A program made the translations under genes and the position numbers. From Geosmithia putterillii (taxonomy: Eukaryota > Ascomycota > Sordariomycetes > Hypocreales > Bionectriaceae): 64,000 nt of DNA. Positions 1-12,300 of this stretch are shown here, in pieces; positions within the stretch are counted from its first letter, which is position 1; each line of letters begins with the position of its first letter. Under the pieces are notes generated by a model. The model was not told where the DNA came from and searched no databases. It worked only from the letters and a program-made list of their open reading frames with translations. The stretch spans positions 434,268 through 498,267 of the forward strand of contig FYEU01000292.1 in the NCBI GenBank assembly GCA_900188575.1. The letters are read 5' to 3'.

Positions 1-1
1 T

Positions 2-841
2 ATATGGAAAGTTGCCAAAGGAGAAGGATACAGCGACGAGAATGCTTTTGAGTTGATGAGTTTCCAGATTGAACAGTGGAGAAAGAAATCGGTCGGGTCC
101 TACTCGCTAGCTCGATTTCGGGAGTGGCACACGAACCCGTCGAGCCGTCCACCCACATGGGCAATTCTGCTAAATCTCCGGGCCGAGTCTGTTCGGAGTC
201 TCTTGCTTATGCCATTCTTCTTCTCCGAGGTGGATATCGAAACAACTAAGAATCACGTTCGGTCTGCCACTGATCTTGTCTACGACATCATTGATGTCCT
301 CCACACACTCGACACTACTACCGACATGTATCGCAAGCAACACCCTTACTACCAACACGTACTGGCAAGTGCATCTGCACTGGCCTTCTTGCTGATAGCC
401 TTTATAAAACAAAACAAGGCTGTCATTCTTCCCAGCCTGCCTCCGGACCTGGTCCAGTCTCTTGGTGGCAGCTTTGGAATGGCAGTCACTCTGACGACAA
501 AGTATACCAAGATATCCCGGTCTGCGAGACGACTGGCCAAAAGATTGGCAGAGATGAGAGTAAACCTTGTGGGCTTGGGTATCCTCAAGGAGCCTAGTCC
601 TCTGGGTCAGCAAGGCTTAATGTCTTCAAGGTGTGTTCGAAAATCGACCCGTTCCCGGTCCGTGTCACAAGGAGCGGAGTCTGAGGCTGTTCTTGGCCCA
701 GAATTTCACAGTGAAATTGCTACTAGCGGGTTTGGGAACACTGTCTCCATAGCCCCCGACATCAACACTCGTCTGGAGTGGGAAGATCAGTGGCACATTG
801 GTGATGTCAATAGCATGTTTTCAGAGAGTATATTGTGGTGA
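2..841 (+). CDS. Zn2Cys6-type transcription factor, C-terminal part (cut by window edge)
   Basis: The reading frame is open from base 2 to a TGA at 839-841, so the gene begins outside the window and only about 279 residues are visible. The sequence resembles the C-terminal half of fungal-specific transcription factors: a helical stretch around RAESVRSLLLMPFFFSEVD, then paired helices ending near KYTKISRSARRLAKRLAEM, then a low-complexity Ser/Arg tail that ends in SESILW. The DNA-binding Zn2Cys6 cluster would lie upstream and is not seen, so the class is inferred from the style of this region. In that family the middle domain carries regulatory functions and the protein acts in the nucleus. 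The target pathway cannot be told. It converges on the dehydrogenase gene that ends at 995. Confidence 0.6.
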   Translation: MWKVAKGEGYSDENAFELMSFQIEQWRKKSVGSYSLARFREWHTNPSSRPPTWAILLNLRAESVRSLLLMPFFFSEVDIETTKNHVRSATDLVYDIIDVLHTLDTTTDMYRKQHPYYQHVLASASALAFLLIAFIKQNKAVILPSLPPDLVQSLGGSFGMAVTLTTKYTKISRSARRLAKRLAEMRVNLVGLGILKEPSPLGQQGLMSSRCVRKSTRSRSVSQGAESEAVLGPEFHSEIATSGFGNTVSIAPDINTRLEWEDQWHIGDVNSMFSESILW

Positions 842-994
842 CATCATTAATGGTTATGGATGTTGTTGGCTATCGTTCCGATCCCGCTGGTCAAGCCACA
901 TGGGCTTTTAAATACAAAATCTTGTCACGACCAATCCAGGGTTCCTCGTTGCTTATACCTCCGTGATCTATCCAAGGGGAAATCGGTTCGTCCA

Positions 995-1916
995 CTATAC
1001 TGACTCGTAACTGATCAGTCCGTCAATGGTTCCTGCATGGAGACCACCGGTTATGGGAATGTCAGCAGCGGTGGTATGCCGAGCGGCATCGCTAAGGAGG
1101 TAGATGACCGCTCCCGTGAGGTCATTCTGCGTGCTCAGTCGCTGGTTCGGGGGCGCAAGCCACATTTGTTCTCCCTCGCGCTTGCTCTTGAGCTCGCGGA
1201 CACTCCTCGTCATATCCGAGTCAACGAATCCGGGCGAAATCGTGTTGACCCTGATACCCTTTGGCGCCAGCTCCACAGCCAAGGCTTTGGAAAGCATGAG
1301 CACGCCTCCCTTGGAGGCGTTATACGCAGCCATGCGGTATCCAGGGAGCCCGATATGAGCCGACTGAGAAGCTAGTAGCACCATGCTACCCCCCGAGCCT
1401 TGCTTGATCATCTGACGAGCTGCCATCTGCGCAACGAAAAAAGTTCCGCGAACCTTTTTTCTGGGTATCAGTACATCAATGTACATGTATTTCAGGCGAG
1501 GCCGATTTCGTTTTTGTGGGCGTAGACAAGAAGGTGCTTACATTGATGTCCTGAATGCGCGTAAACTCATCCCAAGTCTGGTCCAGGAATGGCTTGTCGA
1601 TAGCAATTCCAGCAGCTGGCACACAGCCATCGATGGATCCGAATTCTTGCAGCACTTTATCAAAGGCGGCCTTGATGTTATCTTCGGATGTGACGTCGGT
1701 TTGGATGTAGACGGTCTTGGTCGAGAATCGGTCACTCAGGGTGCCGAACTCGTCGACAGGCTGCTTCTGGATGTCCAAAACAGCCACGTTTCCTCCCATC
1801 TCGCAGATTGCGCGCGTGCATGCGAACCCAATACCTTGTGCTCCGCCCGTGACGATGTAGTTTCGGCCACGAAGCTCAAAGGTGGGCCGCACATCGTGTA
1901 AGGGGTCAGACGCCAT
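995..1916 (-). CDS. Short-chain dehydrogenase/reductase (sorbose/xylulose reductase-like)
   Basis: Model: complement(995..1453, 1542..1916), 277 aa, with one 88 nt intron (donor GTAAGC, acceptor AAG). The junction reads QDIN|VRGTFF, which fits the family. The N-terminal Rossmann glycine motif TGGAQGIG, the catalytic Ser in LLASQSAHIG and the catalytic YNASK are all visible, as is the usual PKGIRVNTISPG segment. These make it a classical NAD(P)H-dependent SDR of about the standard length. The family includes fungal L-xylulose and sorbose reductases and mannitol dehydrogenase; which polyol or ketone is used cannot be read from sequence. The structural NAAG motif is replaced by PAAG. A cytosolic enzyme is likely. 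A CAG acceptor 4 nt further upstream would shift the frame and is disfavoured. Confidence 0.85.
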
Positions 1917-3079
1917 TTCGGGATTATAGAGGATGAAGAAGAATCAGGCAGTTGAAAAAGTAATGGAAGATTCACAAACTTGGCTCATATATAATTATCG
2001 ATTCTGGTGGTGGACTCGGTAGTTACAAGTATCCCAGTCTTGGACTTCGGAAAGTGGACCGGAGTCGGTATCCACCTTCCGAGGCTCGGAACAGGATCTA
2101 CAGGGAGAGAATGGGTTTGAGACGTAATGAGACGCGGCCTAATAATATATTAGTACACTAAGTAGCACCTACTTGTACATGTACGACGTATGCCGTATGA
2201 TGTAGTCCTTTACGGGTCTCCACGTACATGTACTTTGCATGGTGCATGTGGATAGGCCATAGGCTTCAAAGAAGAAGAAATCCACTCCATTACGAACGAG
2301 TAGGGGGCTGTTGACAGCTAGTGGACATTGAATGAGGTCGACTGTTCCGAAGCAGAAGATGAGTGAGCAGCCAGTTTAATACCGACCAACGATACTACTA
2401 TGATAGGATGTATCCAGAGGTGTCTTTGGTAGTCATCCCTCATACTAGTATGGGAGCAAGCACAGCTCAGCTTTACACAATAGGGCAAAGGAAGAGTTTC
2501 CTTTGGTCCAACAAGCAAGAAACAGCAAGAGGCAGCAAGAAATAGGCCAGTAACCACGTTGTAATTAATCAGAAAATGATAAAACAAGAAGTGGTTTATT
2601 GTGGATGACCCTTAGGTAGCTGGATGCTTTGGGGGTGATCAAGGGTAGTTAGTTTATCGTGTGGGCGCGGCCCGTAGCGGCTACTACTCAGAGCACGCGA
2701 CCGACTGATGAGCGGCAACATCAACGCCCAAGCCTCTAACAAAAGCCTTAACAAGGAGATATCCAAGAGAATAATTCGGTGTGAAAAGTATCAGATTAAA
2801 GTTGCCAACCTGCTTGTTGGGTGGCCCACCTTGCGGCGGCCGTGATATGGAAGGTCAAGAAACGGAAGAGCGATTGATCCAGATGATGCAAGCCAGACAG
2901 CCCAGTGAGAAATGGGGCACGTGACTTCGCGCAAACCTGATCCCTGCACCTTCACGTCAGCGATGCCGCAGATCAACGGACCGTGAAACCAGCAAATTTG
3001 GCATCAAGCTTCTTTCAAGCTTCCCGATTCTTTGGCACATGCACGGTGGGCGCTTCCAGCCCTTCCCAATACCGCCAGG
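1917..3079 (+). other. Intergenic, divergent between SDR and RAD3
   Basis: No gene is seen. The stretch contains the upstream regions of the SDR gene and RAD3. It holds two exact GTACATGTAC palindromes at 2175-2184 and 2224-2233, and a TGACG-like site near 2955. Small open frames here show no family resemblance. Confidence 0.6.
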
Positions 3080-6008
3080 ATGAAGTTCAATATCGAGTAT
3101 GGATGACCTTGGCTCCATTTGCTCCCCCCCCCTTTCCCCCAGACGATGCAGCTTGCTTACCGAATCTTTCCTTGTCCCTGCTTAGCGATCTACCCGTGCT
3201 CTTCCCGTATCCCAGGATATACCCAGAGCAATATGCGTGAGTACCACTTCCTATGGATCCATTCATTATCCAAACGATGAGAAGGACATTGTGTTGACCG
3301 TGATTTCTGTAATGTAAAGCTACATGTGCGATCTCAAGAGTAATGTCCTCCCGCAAGCTCCAGCTCCAACCTCACCACATATGGTTTCTGCCTGATGGCG
3401 TCGCTGACACACGATGCTTAACAGGGACCCTGGACGCGGGCGGTCACTGTGTCCTCGAGATGCCTTCTGGAACCGGGAAAACTGTCTCCCTACTCTCACT
3501 CATTGTGGCGTACCAGCAGTACATGCCCGAGAAGCGCAAGCTGATATACTGTTCTCGTATGACCCGCCGCCTCGCTCACGTGCCTTTGTCTTCCACCATC
3601 GTCTGACTGTCGCCTTCAGGAACAATGTCCGAGATCGAAAAAGCCCTGGTAGAGCTCCAGTCGCTTATGAAGTATCGCGCCGAACAGCTCGGGTACGAGG
3701 AGGAATTTCGTGGCCTCGGTCTTACCAGTCGAAAGAACCTCTGCCTCCATCCCTCGGTCAAGCGCGAGAAGAGTGGAGCTGTTGTCGATGCCCGGTGTCG
3801 AAGCTTGACGGCTGGTTTCGTCAAGGACAAGAAGGAGCGTGGTGAAGAGGTGGATCTCTGCACCTACCACGACGTATGTCGTGCCTCCCCTTGTCTACTC
3901 CCCGGGGCGATACCGAGTCGAGGAGCCTTGACTTATTGACATCTCGTCTTATCTAGAATCTTGACTTGCTCGAACCTCACAACCTCATCCCGAATGGTGT
4001 CTGGACCTTTGACAGCGTTTTGAAGTATGGAGAAGAGCACAAACAATGTCCATACTTCACAGTCAGACGCATGGTAGGTTTTGTTTTTCTGTCTGATCCG
4101 GATCCTATCGTTCTAAATTGACCTGCCCGCCTTGCAGATGCAATACTGCAACGTTGTCATCTTCTCCTACCATTACCTGCTAGATCCCAAGATCGCCGAG
4201 CGAGTGTCGCGCGACTTCTCGAAAGACTGCATCGTCGTCTTTGACGAAGCTCACAACATCGACAACGTGTGTATCGAGGCCTTGAGCACAGACATCACCG
4301 AGGAGTCTCTTCGCAGAGCTACCAGAGGAGCCCAGAACCTCGAGCGTAAGGTTTCGGAAATGCGAGATACAGACCAGGAACAACTTCAGAACGAATACCA
4401 GAAACTGGTTCAAGGATTACGAGAAACGGATGAGGCCAGGCAAGAAGATGCCTTCATGGCCAATCCAGGTAGGAGCTCCCTCCTCTATCTTTCCAGATGG
4501 CCGTTTTTATTTCTCTTACTAACCCCTATCCAGCTCTCCCCGAGGACTTGTTGAAGGAGGCCGTTCCAGGAAACATTCGAAGAGCAGAGCACTTTATTTC
4601 CTTCTTGAAGCGCTTCATCGAATACCTCAAGACGCGCATGAAGGTCCGCCAAGTCATTTCGGAAACTCCACCTTCCTTCTTGGCTCACCTGAGGGAGCAC
4701 ACATTCATCGAGAAGAAGCCGCTACGATTTTGCGCTGAACGATTGACGTCTCTCGTGAGGACACTGGAACTCACCAACATTGACGACTATCAGCCGTTGC
4801 AGGAAGTCGCGACATTTGCGACGTTGGTGGCAACCTACGAGAAGGGTTTCTTGCTCATCCTGGAGCCGTACGAGTCGGACACGGCTGAGGTACCGAACCC
4901 CATCCTGCACTTCACATGCTTAGACGCGGCCATTGCCATCCGGCCTGTATTTGAGCGCTTTTACTCGGTCATCATCACGTCGGGTACCATCTCGCCGCTT
5001 GAGATGTACCCCAAGATGCTCGACTTCCCGACGGTGATACAGGAGTCGTACAGCATGACGCTGGCACGACGGTCCTTCCTGCCCATGATAGTGACGCGCG
5101 GCAGCGACCAGGCTGCCATCTCGACCAGTTTCCAGGTCCGCAACGAGCCGAGCGTGGTGCGTAACTATGGCAACCTCCTCACAGAGTTTGCCAAGATCAC
5201 ACCTGATGGCATGGTCGTCTTCTTTCCCTCGTACCTGTACATGGAGTCCATCATCAGTATGTGGCAAGGTATGGGAATCCTGGACGAGGTATGGAAGTAC
5301 AAGTTGATCCTTGTCGAGACGCCCGACGCGCAGGAGACGTCGCTGGCGCTCGAGACGTACCGCACCGCGTGCTGCAACGGCCGGGGCGCTGTCCTACTGT
5401 GCGTCGCCCGAGGAAAGGTGTCGGAGGGTATCGACTTTGACCACCAGTACGGCCGGACTGTCCTGAACATCGGCGTTCCCTTCCAGTACACTGAGTCACG
5501 CATCCTCAAGGCGCGCCTTCAATTCCTCCGTGAGACGTACCGCATCAAGGAGAACGACTTTCTGTCCTTTGACGCCATGCGCCACGCCGCCCAATGCCTC
5601 GGCCGCGTCCTCCGCGGCAAGGACGACTACGGGATCATGGTACTCGCCGACCGTCGCTTCCAGAAGAAAAGGTCCCAGTTGCCCAAGTGGATCAACCAAG
5701 GTCTCCTCGACGCCGAGACCAACCTCAGCACTGACATGGCAGTCAGCAGTGCCAGGCGCTTCCTGCGCACAATGGCCCAGCCCTTCCGTGCAAAGGACCA
5801 GGAGGGAATTAGCACCTGGGGCTACGAAGACCTTATGCAACACAAGGAGAAGATTGATGACGAGAGGATTCGTGAGCTCCAGGAGGCAGCCTACTACAAT
5901 GGCGATGGCGATGCCAGCAATGGCGCCTCCGCACGCAATGTTACAGAGGTCGACGAGTACGACGATGAGGACATCGACCGAGACATGATGGAGCTGGACG
6001 GAGTCTAA
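3080..6008 (+). CDS. RAD3: TFIIH DNA helicase XPD/Rad3
   Basis: Model: join(3080..3096, 3186..3236, 3320..3339, 3425..3556, 3620..3873, 3957..4073, 4138..4468, 4534..6008), 798 aa, close to the family's usual 760-800. XPD is the ATP-dependent 5'-3' helicase of TFIIH, needed for nucleotide excision repair and structurally for transcription initiation. Visible motifs: Walker A PSGTGKT with Lys48; the four Fe-S cluster cysteines at 115, 133, 154 and 189; the DEAH box at 233-236; and the helicase C-terminal block VARGKVSEGIDF with QCLGRVLRGKDDYG. All sit at or within about one residue of the human positions as I remember them. The start is fixed by MKFNIDDLPVLFPYPRIYPE, assembled from the first two exons. 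The acidic C-terminal tail (VDEYDDEDIDRDMMELDGV) is variable in the family. All junctions are GT-AG. Confidence 0.95.
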
Positions 6009-6303
6009 GACACAGGTACAAAGGCCTCACTGATGCTACTAGTAGTAGTCAGATGCTCAACTCTTTTTTCTTCTTGTATTCTAGGCGCAGGATTTTGGGA
6101 AAGACTGTTTCAAATCCCTGCTGCTACTGTATAATAATAATACACCTCGGAGATAATGACATGGTTAGATGTGATATGGAGTCGTTCTAAAACAAAAAAA
6201 TAAAGCGAGATACGCAAACACAAAATACAAGTAGATTAGTAGTCGCCTAAAATAATGTACATGCATGCTGAAAAGGAGAGAGAAAGGTAAGGTGCGGGCT
6301 TGC

Positions 6304-9300
6304 CTATGCCGACACACGCTTCGACGCCTTAACGGCCCTCATAGCAGGCAGCGTATTAGCCCTTCCGGGCTCCCTACCAATCTCGATGCACAGCATACGG
6401 ATAAAGTCGGTGCTGGTCCAATACGTCGAGTGTGCGCTGAGCATGTTGACGTACTGGATCTCGAGCGGCCCGCCTCCTGAGTGGAGGTACCAGTCAAGCT
6501 GTCCGTTGTCGTTAAGGAGGTACGCCTTCTTCTCAGCAATCTCCTCGCGTGTAAAATCGTGAACTTCAAGCTCCAGTTGCGACGGCAGCCGGGCTGCGGG
6601 GGGCCGCTGCTCCTCAGCGGACAGCGACAGAGGATCTGGTGCCGCCGCACCGGTACCGGGTATGACCTGCCGGAAGGCATCGCCCATGGATTTGACCCAC
6701 GATGTCGCCGTGCTAGGTACGTGTGCCTTCTTGAGACTGGCAGCGTAGTTGGTATCCACGGCGCCGTTGAGCAGGTATGCAATGGGGTCTTCCTTTGCCA
6801 GGATATTGTAGAGGTTGTCCACTGCAAGACATCCAAATGACCCGGCCTCACCCGCAATGCTCTTGGACATGTAGTCGGCTGGGTCGGCACCTGGCTTCCT
6901 ACGGCCGCGTCGCGGAGTAAGCGCTCCTTGCTCGAGGAGCAGGAAAAAGCCCGCCGGACTTCCGAGCAGGAAGAGATTTGTCGTGTTAAACTCGAAAAAG
7001 CCGTTCTCAGGCTCTTTCCGTGAAAGGTCGAGACGTGGAACGGCCGTAGGCTGGCGGGACAGGATCTCCAAAGCCATGGCGGTGCCCAGTGAGTGAGCGA
7101 TGGCGTGTACCCGTCCATTTTCGGCAAATCCAGGATTGTTGTAGCACCACAGCCGGTATACCCTATTCGCTTCGGTGACGAGAGCCTTGATCATTTTAGA
7201 CTTGTGATGTGACATGTAGAATGGAATGTCAAACATGACGTCGGAAATGATGCTACGAACGACAGGAATTGTGTCCGGCTCGATGTCCTTGAGCCCAAAC
7301 CCGCCGGCCTTCTTGTCCTTGTCGTTCAGCTCGCTGCTATCCTCAAATGAAAGTCCAGCTCTCCAGTTGATGGGTAGCACCATCAGTCTGCTATGCCCCT
7401 TGCGCAAAACGTGTTGGACTGATGGGCTTCCGTGTTCGATGCTAACTGCTCGACGAAGTCCGTTTATCGCATGCGTGAAATGGAAGCTTTCGACTCGCTC
7501 GGCAAACTTCTGGCCGATTCCATGCATCACCAAGACCAGATCGGTAACTTCGCCTCGGTCGCTGTCTTCCTTGCAGGCTGGACAGACATCTTCCCGCGGC
7601 CTCTGAGGCTCAGCCTGACCTTCGCCCTTGTCTGGGGATTCGCTGGACGCCTGCTTCTTGAGATGAATCCTCTCCCACCTGGCACGGTCGAAGCCCCTCA
7701 CGACCGGGATTCCCACAGTTCCACCTTTGGTTATTGTAGTCAGAGGTTTACGTCCATAATATGCCGATGGAATAAGGCTTGGCTTGAGCATGAAAGCCTC
7801 GGTCGCATTCTTGAATATTACCGAGTAGCTAGAGAAGGCTTTCCGAGGCGAGTCTGACTTGGACTCCATCTTGGACTTGACTGACTCAATTGAGCCCTCA
7901 GCAGCCGCCTCACCTTGAAAACAATGAGCAGCGCAGTGTGGATCAGACGATATCTCTGGCTCGCCGGACAGTTTGACGCTTCTGCTCTTCTTTCGGGTCG
8001 AATTGTCTGGCCAAAGTTGACAGGCAAGCTTTTCTTCAGCTAGGGCGCCAACCTCAATGGCGCACTTGATTTCGTCGCTCCAGGTCTCAGTCCATGGTTG
8101 CAGTTCGCGGTAATTCGCTTCTAGCTGGTTCGAAACAGCTGAGGGAACCGGCATCATTGTGTCCTTGTAGAACCATGTAGCTCTCGTTACAATGGCCACA
8201 TCGTTGACTGGAGACCAGTAGATTGGTTTCATTTGAAGTATGGGGAGCGAGACCATGTGTAGCCTTGACACTCCAACGGGGATGTCCGCTGAGTATCCAG
8301 CATACTTCTTGGACTTAATAGCCTCGAGTTCCTTCAAGGCCTCGATCCCCGGTCGCTCGGATCCAGCAGTTTCTTCCTCCGTCTGCTGCCGCTTGTGGTG
8401 ATGAGGAGACTCGGGGGCAACGCCGTCACGCTGTGTCGGCGTTGTCGGTCGTGAAGAGTCGGCACCATCACTGACGCGAATAAAGGGTTTGCCAGATATT
8501 CCATCCTGGCCACTGGACCCCTTCGCGGGATTCGGACTTCCGGACGTCTTCTGGGAGTCCGACCGGGCCCTGTTCCCTTGCCTTCCTACGGATCCCACGG
8601 GAAACTTGTTGCTGTTATACCCCACATCTTCGCGCATCTCGGTTGGCCCAGTTGAAGGTGCACCAGGAATCGCTTGTGCGGTAATAGATGCTGAGGGCGT
8701 GGTCCCGTTCTCGATTTCGGTGTGGTTCCCAGACTCTGTCTCGGGGCGACTCCAGTGGTCAATATTCTCCGTGATATCGTGGACGACGGTTTCAATCTGC
8801 AACGATGGGTTGAGTTCTCTTGCCAGCGAACAAAATGCTTGCTCGAGCCCGTCCGACACATTAGTTGCCAGTGCAGAGCAGCAGACATGGTCGAGGCTTG
8901 GCACCGATGCATCAGCTGCTGCGTCTGGCTCGTTGACTTGGAGACGCGATCCATGCTGAAGCCAGTGCTCCAGAGACAATATTTGTACTAGAAGAGACCG
9001 CTTCGCTTCGTCATTTTCAGCTGCTGCAGGCGTCTTCTTTTGCCCATTCATGGCATTGTTGTGCTCGAGCCGGTCGTTTTGGGACTGGAGGTCGAGCCAG
9101 GCCTTCTCGAGAGCGTTGTTATCGCCGCGGCCGAAGGGGCGGAGAGGGGCTTTGCTAGCCCTGGAATCGAAGCTTCCGGGAGTTGTAGTTGTCGATAACG
9201 GGTCGTCGATCGGTATGACCGACTGGTAGAAGAACTGGACATCGATGGGCGGCAGGCCGTCCGCACCTCTAGGTCGAGAAACAGGCGCCAGACGGCATTT

Positions 9301-9333
9301 TGACCCGAGAGTGTGGTTGGCAGGGCGTTCCAT
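6304..9333 (-). CDS. DDHD-domain phospholipase A1-like protein (Ddl1 type)
   Basis: A single uninterrupted frame encodes 1009 aa. DDHD proteins are intracellular phospholipases A1 acting on phosphatidic acid and related lipids; the yeast relative Ddl1 is linked to mitochondria. The N-terminal part has the family opening DVQFFYQSVIPIDDPLS and LRPFGRGDNNALEKAW. A Ser/Pro-rich linker follows, then a domain with TWFYKDTMMP, then the lipase core with LVMHGIGQKF and the nucleophile in AIAHSLGT (about Ser748). The DDHD block begins at TTNLFLLGSPAGFFLLL and ends with WTSTDFIRML. The nucleophile elbow reads A-H-S-L-G rather than G-x-S-x-G. The 3' end converges on RAD3, with 295 bp between stop codons. 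A second DDHD gene lies at 47559-51006. Confidence 0.9.
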   Translation of the reverse strand: MERPANHTLGSKCRLAPVSRPRGADGLPPIDVQFFYQSVIPIDDPLSTTTTPGSFDSRASKAPLRPFGRGDNNALEKAWLDLQSQNDRLEHNNAMNGQKKTPAAAENDEAKRSLLVQILSLEHWLQHGSRLQVNEPDAAADASVPSLDHVCCSALATNVSDGLEQAFCSLARELNPSLQIETVVHDITENIDHWSRPETESGNHTEIENGTTPSASITAQAIPGAPSTGPTEMREDVGYNSNKFPVGSVGRQGNRARSDSQKTSGSPNPAKGSSGQDGISGKPFIRVSDGADSSRPTTPTQRDGVAPESPHHHKRQQTEEETAGSERPGIEALKELEAIKSKKYAGYSADIPVGVSRLHMVSLPILQMKPIYWSPVNDVAIVTRATWFYKDTMMPVPSAVSNQLEANYRELQPWTETWSDEIKCAIEVGALAEEKLACQLWPDNSTRKKSRSVKLSGEPEISSDPHCAAHCFQGEAAAEGSIESVKSKMESKSDSPRKAFSSYSVIFKNATEAFMLKPSLIPSAYYGRKPLTTITKGGTVGIPVVRGFDRARWERIHLKKQASSESPDKGEGQAEPQRPREDVCPACKEDSDRGEVTDLVLVMHGIGQKFAERVESFHFTHAINGLRRAVSIEHGSPSVQHVLRKGHSRLMVLPINWRAGLSFEDSSELNDKDKKAGGFGLKDIEPDTIPVVRSIISDVMFDIPFYMSHHKSKMIKALVTEANRVYRLWCYNNPGFAENGRVHAIAHSLGTAMALEILSRQPTAVPRLDLSRKEPENGFFEFNTTNLFLLGSPAGFFLLLEQGALTPRRGRRKPGADPADYMSKSIAGEAGSFGCLAVDNLYNILAKEDPIAYLLNGAVDTNYAASLKKAHVPSTATSWVKSMGDAFRQVIPGTGAAAPDPLSLSAEEQRPPAARLPSQLELEVHDFTREEIAEKKAYLLNDNGQLDWYLHSGGGPLEIQYVNMLSAHSTYWTSTDFIRMLCIEIGREPGRANTLPAMRAVKASKRVSA

Positions 9334-12300
9334 AGCGGTGGTAGAAGGCGGCTCCCTAGAGTCGTGGATGAGCCGTCGAGCGAGCAGCAGAAGGATAGCG
9401 GGTTAGGTACGATGACGATGGTGGCAATAATGATGATGACGACGGTGATGGTTGTTGGAGTTGAAACGCGACACTGCTTGTTGCCGGGCTTAATGGACCG
9501 TCTCACCGCCGCATGCATGAAAGCAAAGGCCTGTCACTTGTAACAGCGTCGTTGCCATGTGGCCGACGGCGGTCTGAATCAACAGGCGGCCTCTGGCTGG
9601 TTCTGGAACTCGATAATGCAAATACACTTTGCTTGAGGCGGCTGATGCCGGCGTGGGGCAATTGAAAGCGTCATGCCTCGCTCTCTGTGACTCTAGTCTA
9701 CGCGTAGTCTTGTACGCTGACCCACTCAGCCTGTTATCACCTTGCACGTTGGAGAACCTCTGGGAATAGACATGTGGCTTGCTGAGTCATGGGTTGACGA
9801 CAAATTTGACCCTGTCAACGGTAGAAGCTTAAAAGTCAGCATCAAGGTTAAAATGTACAGGTTTCTGTAATTGATGGGGATTCCCAAGGTCGTGTCCGGG
9901 TCGTGTCCGAATGAACCTCCATTCCCAAGCAAATCTAGACCGACAGTCCATGCCTACTAGTAGGTTCTTCCAATGGCAAAGAAAGACAAGGACTTGGTGG
10001 GGGAATACCCTCAGTGGTCTACTACCCTGGAGATCTGCTTGGCAAAAATGATTGTCAAGCTGGAGGGGTGAGGCGCGCAGCACCGCAAAAATGATTTCTG
10101 AGGATACCCCGGTTTTGTACGTCGTATCTGTGAATCCGATCCAAGAAGGGCCTGAGGTAGCAGTCGCTCTAAATCTAGAACCGAGTTGCCGACCGAGACC
10201 AGCAAGACGGATAATACTAGCAGTCACGTACGGAGTACTTAGGATGCATTTGCACCTCCGATAGCACACCGACCGTTGGTGCTCTGGGGCTGTGCTGGCA
10301 AGTTGTCACCCTGCCTAGCCGCATGTCACTTCACTTCACTTCACATGTACTTCGTACGTCGTAGACGAAAACTTGATATTTGACAGCGGGCGTCGCCTTG
10401 ATAGGTTGTCCGCTGTGTATCAACGCTACTCAAGTACTAATACTAGTAGTAATAGCACTTTAAGCACCTCTGCGCATAGGTACGAGAATGGAGTATCACC
10501 GAGAGACCGCAGGCGCAGGGTCAATCAAACCTGGTTCTTAGGGCTGAGGCCTTGGGAAATACGACGATATAATGGGGCTTGTATTGGACAGGGGGGCTTG
10601 TTTCCATGCCCATTTATTTGCATGGTCGCTACCACCCTCCGACAAAAGGCGGATGCAGGCAAACACACAGAAAAGGCGGACGACAGGGGGGAGCAGCAGG
10701 GAGACGAAGGAGGGCGGGATTGGGGCTCAATAATACCACACAGCTCGTACGATGCACGGAGTACGGAGTACGGGCAAATAGGTAGGCGTACTCGTATAGG
10801 TGTAGGTAACGCCTGCCTTGCCAGGGGGGGCATGATATAGTAGCGAACTGGTTGGTGGGTGGCAGATGCGACGGAGTTGTGCGGCCGCCGGGCAGGTGCG
10901 AAGGTCAAGTGGGAGTCACTGATCAGGTAGCAACTGCCAACAGGTGAGACGGCGTCATCAACACTTTCAGCAAGGCTACCATAGCCCATCAATGTCTGGG
11001 ACGGTTTCTTCAACATCGTCTCCAACGGCCCAGCCCGTTCGTCACGATGCTTGGTATTGGCCAGCCCTATTGTCCTCGATAGAGTCAGGAGTGGATTCCT
11101 GCCAGGGGAGCTGGCCGGACCGCAAATCCCGCTTCAAGCCAAGACTCAGAGACACAAAGGTCAGACTCGTCATGATCATCCGGTCTGATCAGTGGCAATC
11201 CACACGGAATAACAAGTCCTGTCTTCTCCGTCACTCCATGTTTCCCCGCCTGGTCAGCGCGCCTTTTTACCTTATGGGGCTGCTCGTAAGAAGATCCAGT
11301 TCCTTTTTTCTTATTTTCATCTTTTTACCTCTTTTGTTTCGGCACGACTTACTCACAGTCCTAGCATCTGTCCAAGGGTGTGCTGCTCCAGCCTCTGACT
11401 GGCAGTCCAAGACGCCCGCTTGGGTCCGACACGCGCAGCCTTCTCAGCCAACCGTAGGCTGCCCTTTCAACCATCGTATCGCTCGCGTTCCCGTCTGTAA
11501 TCCCTCAACGGCTCGCCCAATGGGCCTCTTCACAACAGTCCCAGTGGGCTGATGACACCTCGACCCAACCTTGTTGTTGTCGCCAGGTGATACCTTTTTT
11601 GGAAGACGATCCGGCCCTGCAGCAGCCCTGTGGTGGATCAACCCAGGACACGATACAAGCGTACGAGCACGTCGTAATACTACACCCGCAGTCGCCGTCC
11701 ACGAGCTTAAAATAAGACCAGGAGTTCAGGACTGCCAGCTGCAGACCATCCCTGAGCCCTGACTGGTAGCGGCCCAAGGGACAAGTATCGGTTTATGGAG
11801 CACAGGGGTAAGGGTAATGTCAAGTGTGATCCTTGTCCCACGACTAACAACATGCTGACATGAGGCCGCCTTGGTGTGATGCTCGCATAGTACCTCGAGT
11901 ACTCCGTACAGATACTCTGCACAGTACTACAGCTACTCCGTACTAATGTACGGTAGCATTATCACCCCCCTTCCAGCTAGTGCCAAGTCGTTGATGCATC
12001 AAAGACCAGGCAATCCTTGAAAGACACGGGCTCGGTTTGCCAGCCCCTCCCCCCCCTTTCGGGCCCTGGAGTCCACAAAGTGTTACCGTGTACGAGGAGA
12101 CCGGTACATCTCTCCGCCCCCAAGCTTAGCACTACTAGTCTGAGTACCCATAATCCAACCGACGAGACCCGGATCCTTGGGATTCCCGCAATGGCTGTAC
12201 AGTAGATCATCCAAAGTTCTACAGACTTGCAGGGCTGGGCTAACTAATAATAATAATACTTACAAGATTCACCCTTTTGAGAAATGCCCCGTGTTCGCTT

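Noticed and set aside
10944..11552. 202-codon open frame
   Set aside because: Composition is irregular, no domain is recognisable, and it lies upstream of a regulator with a probable long leader.
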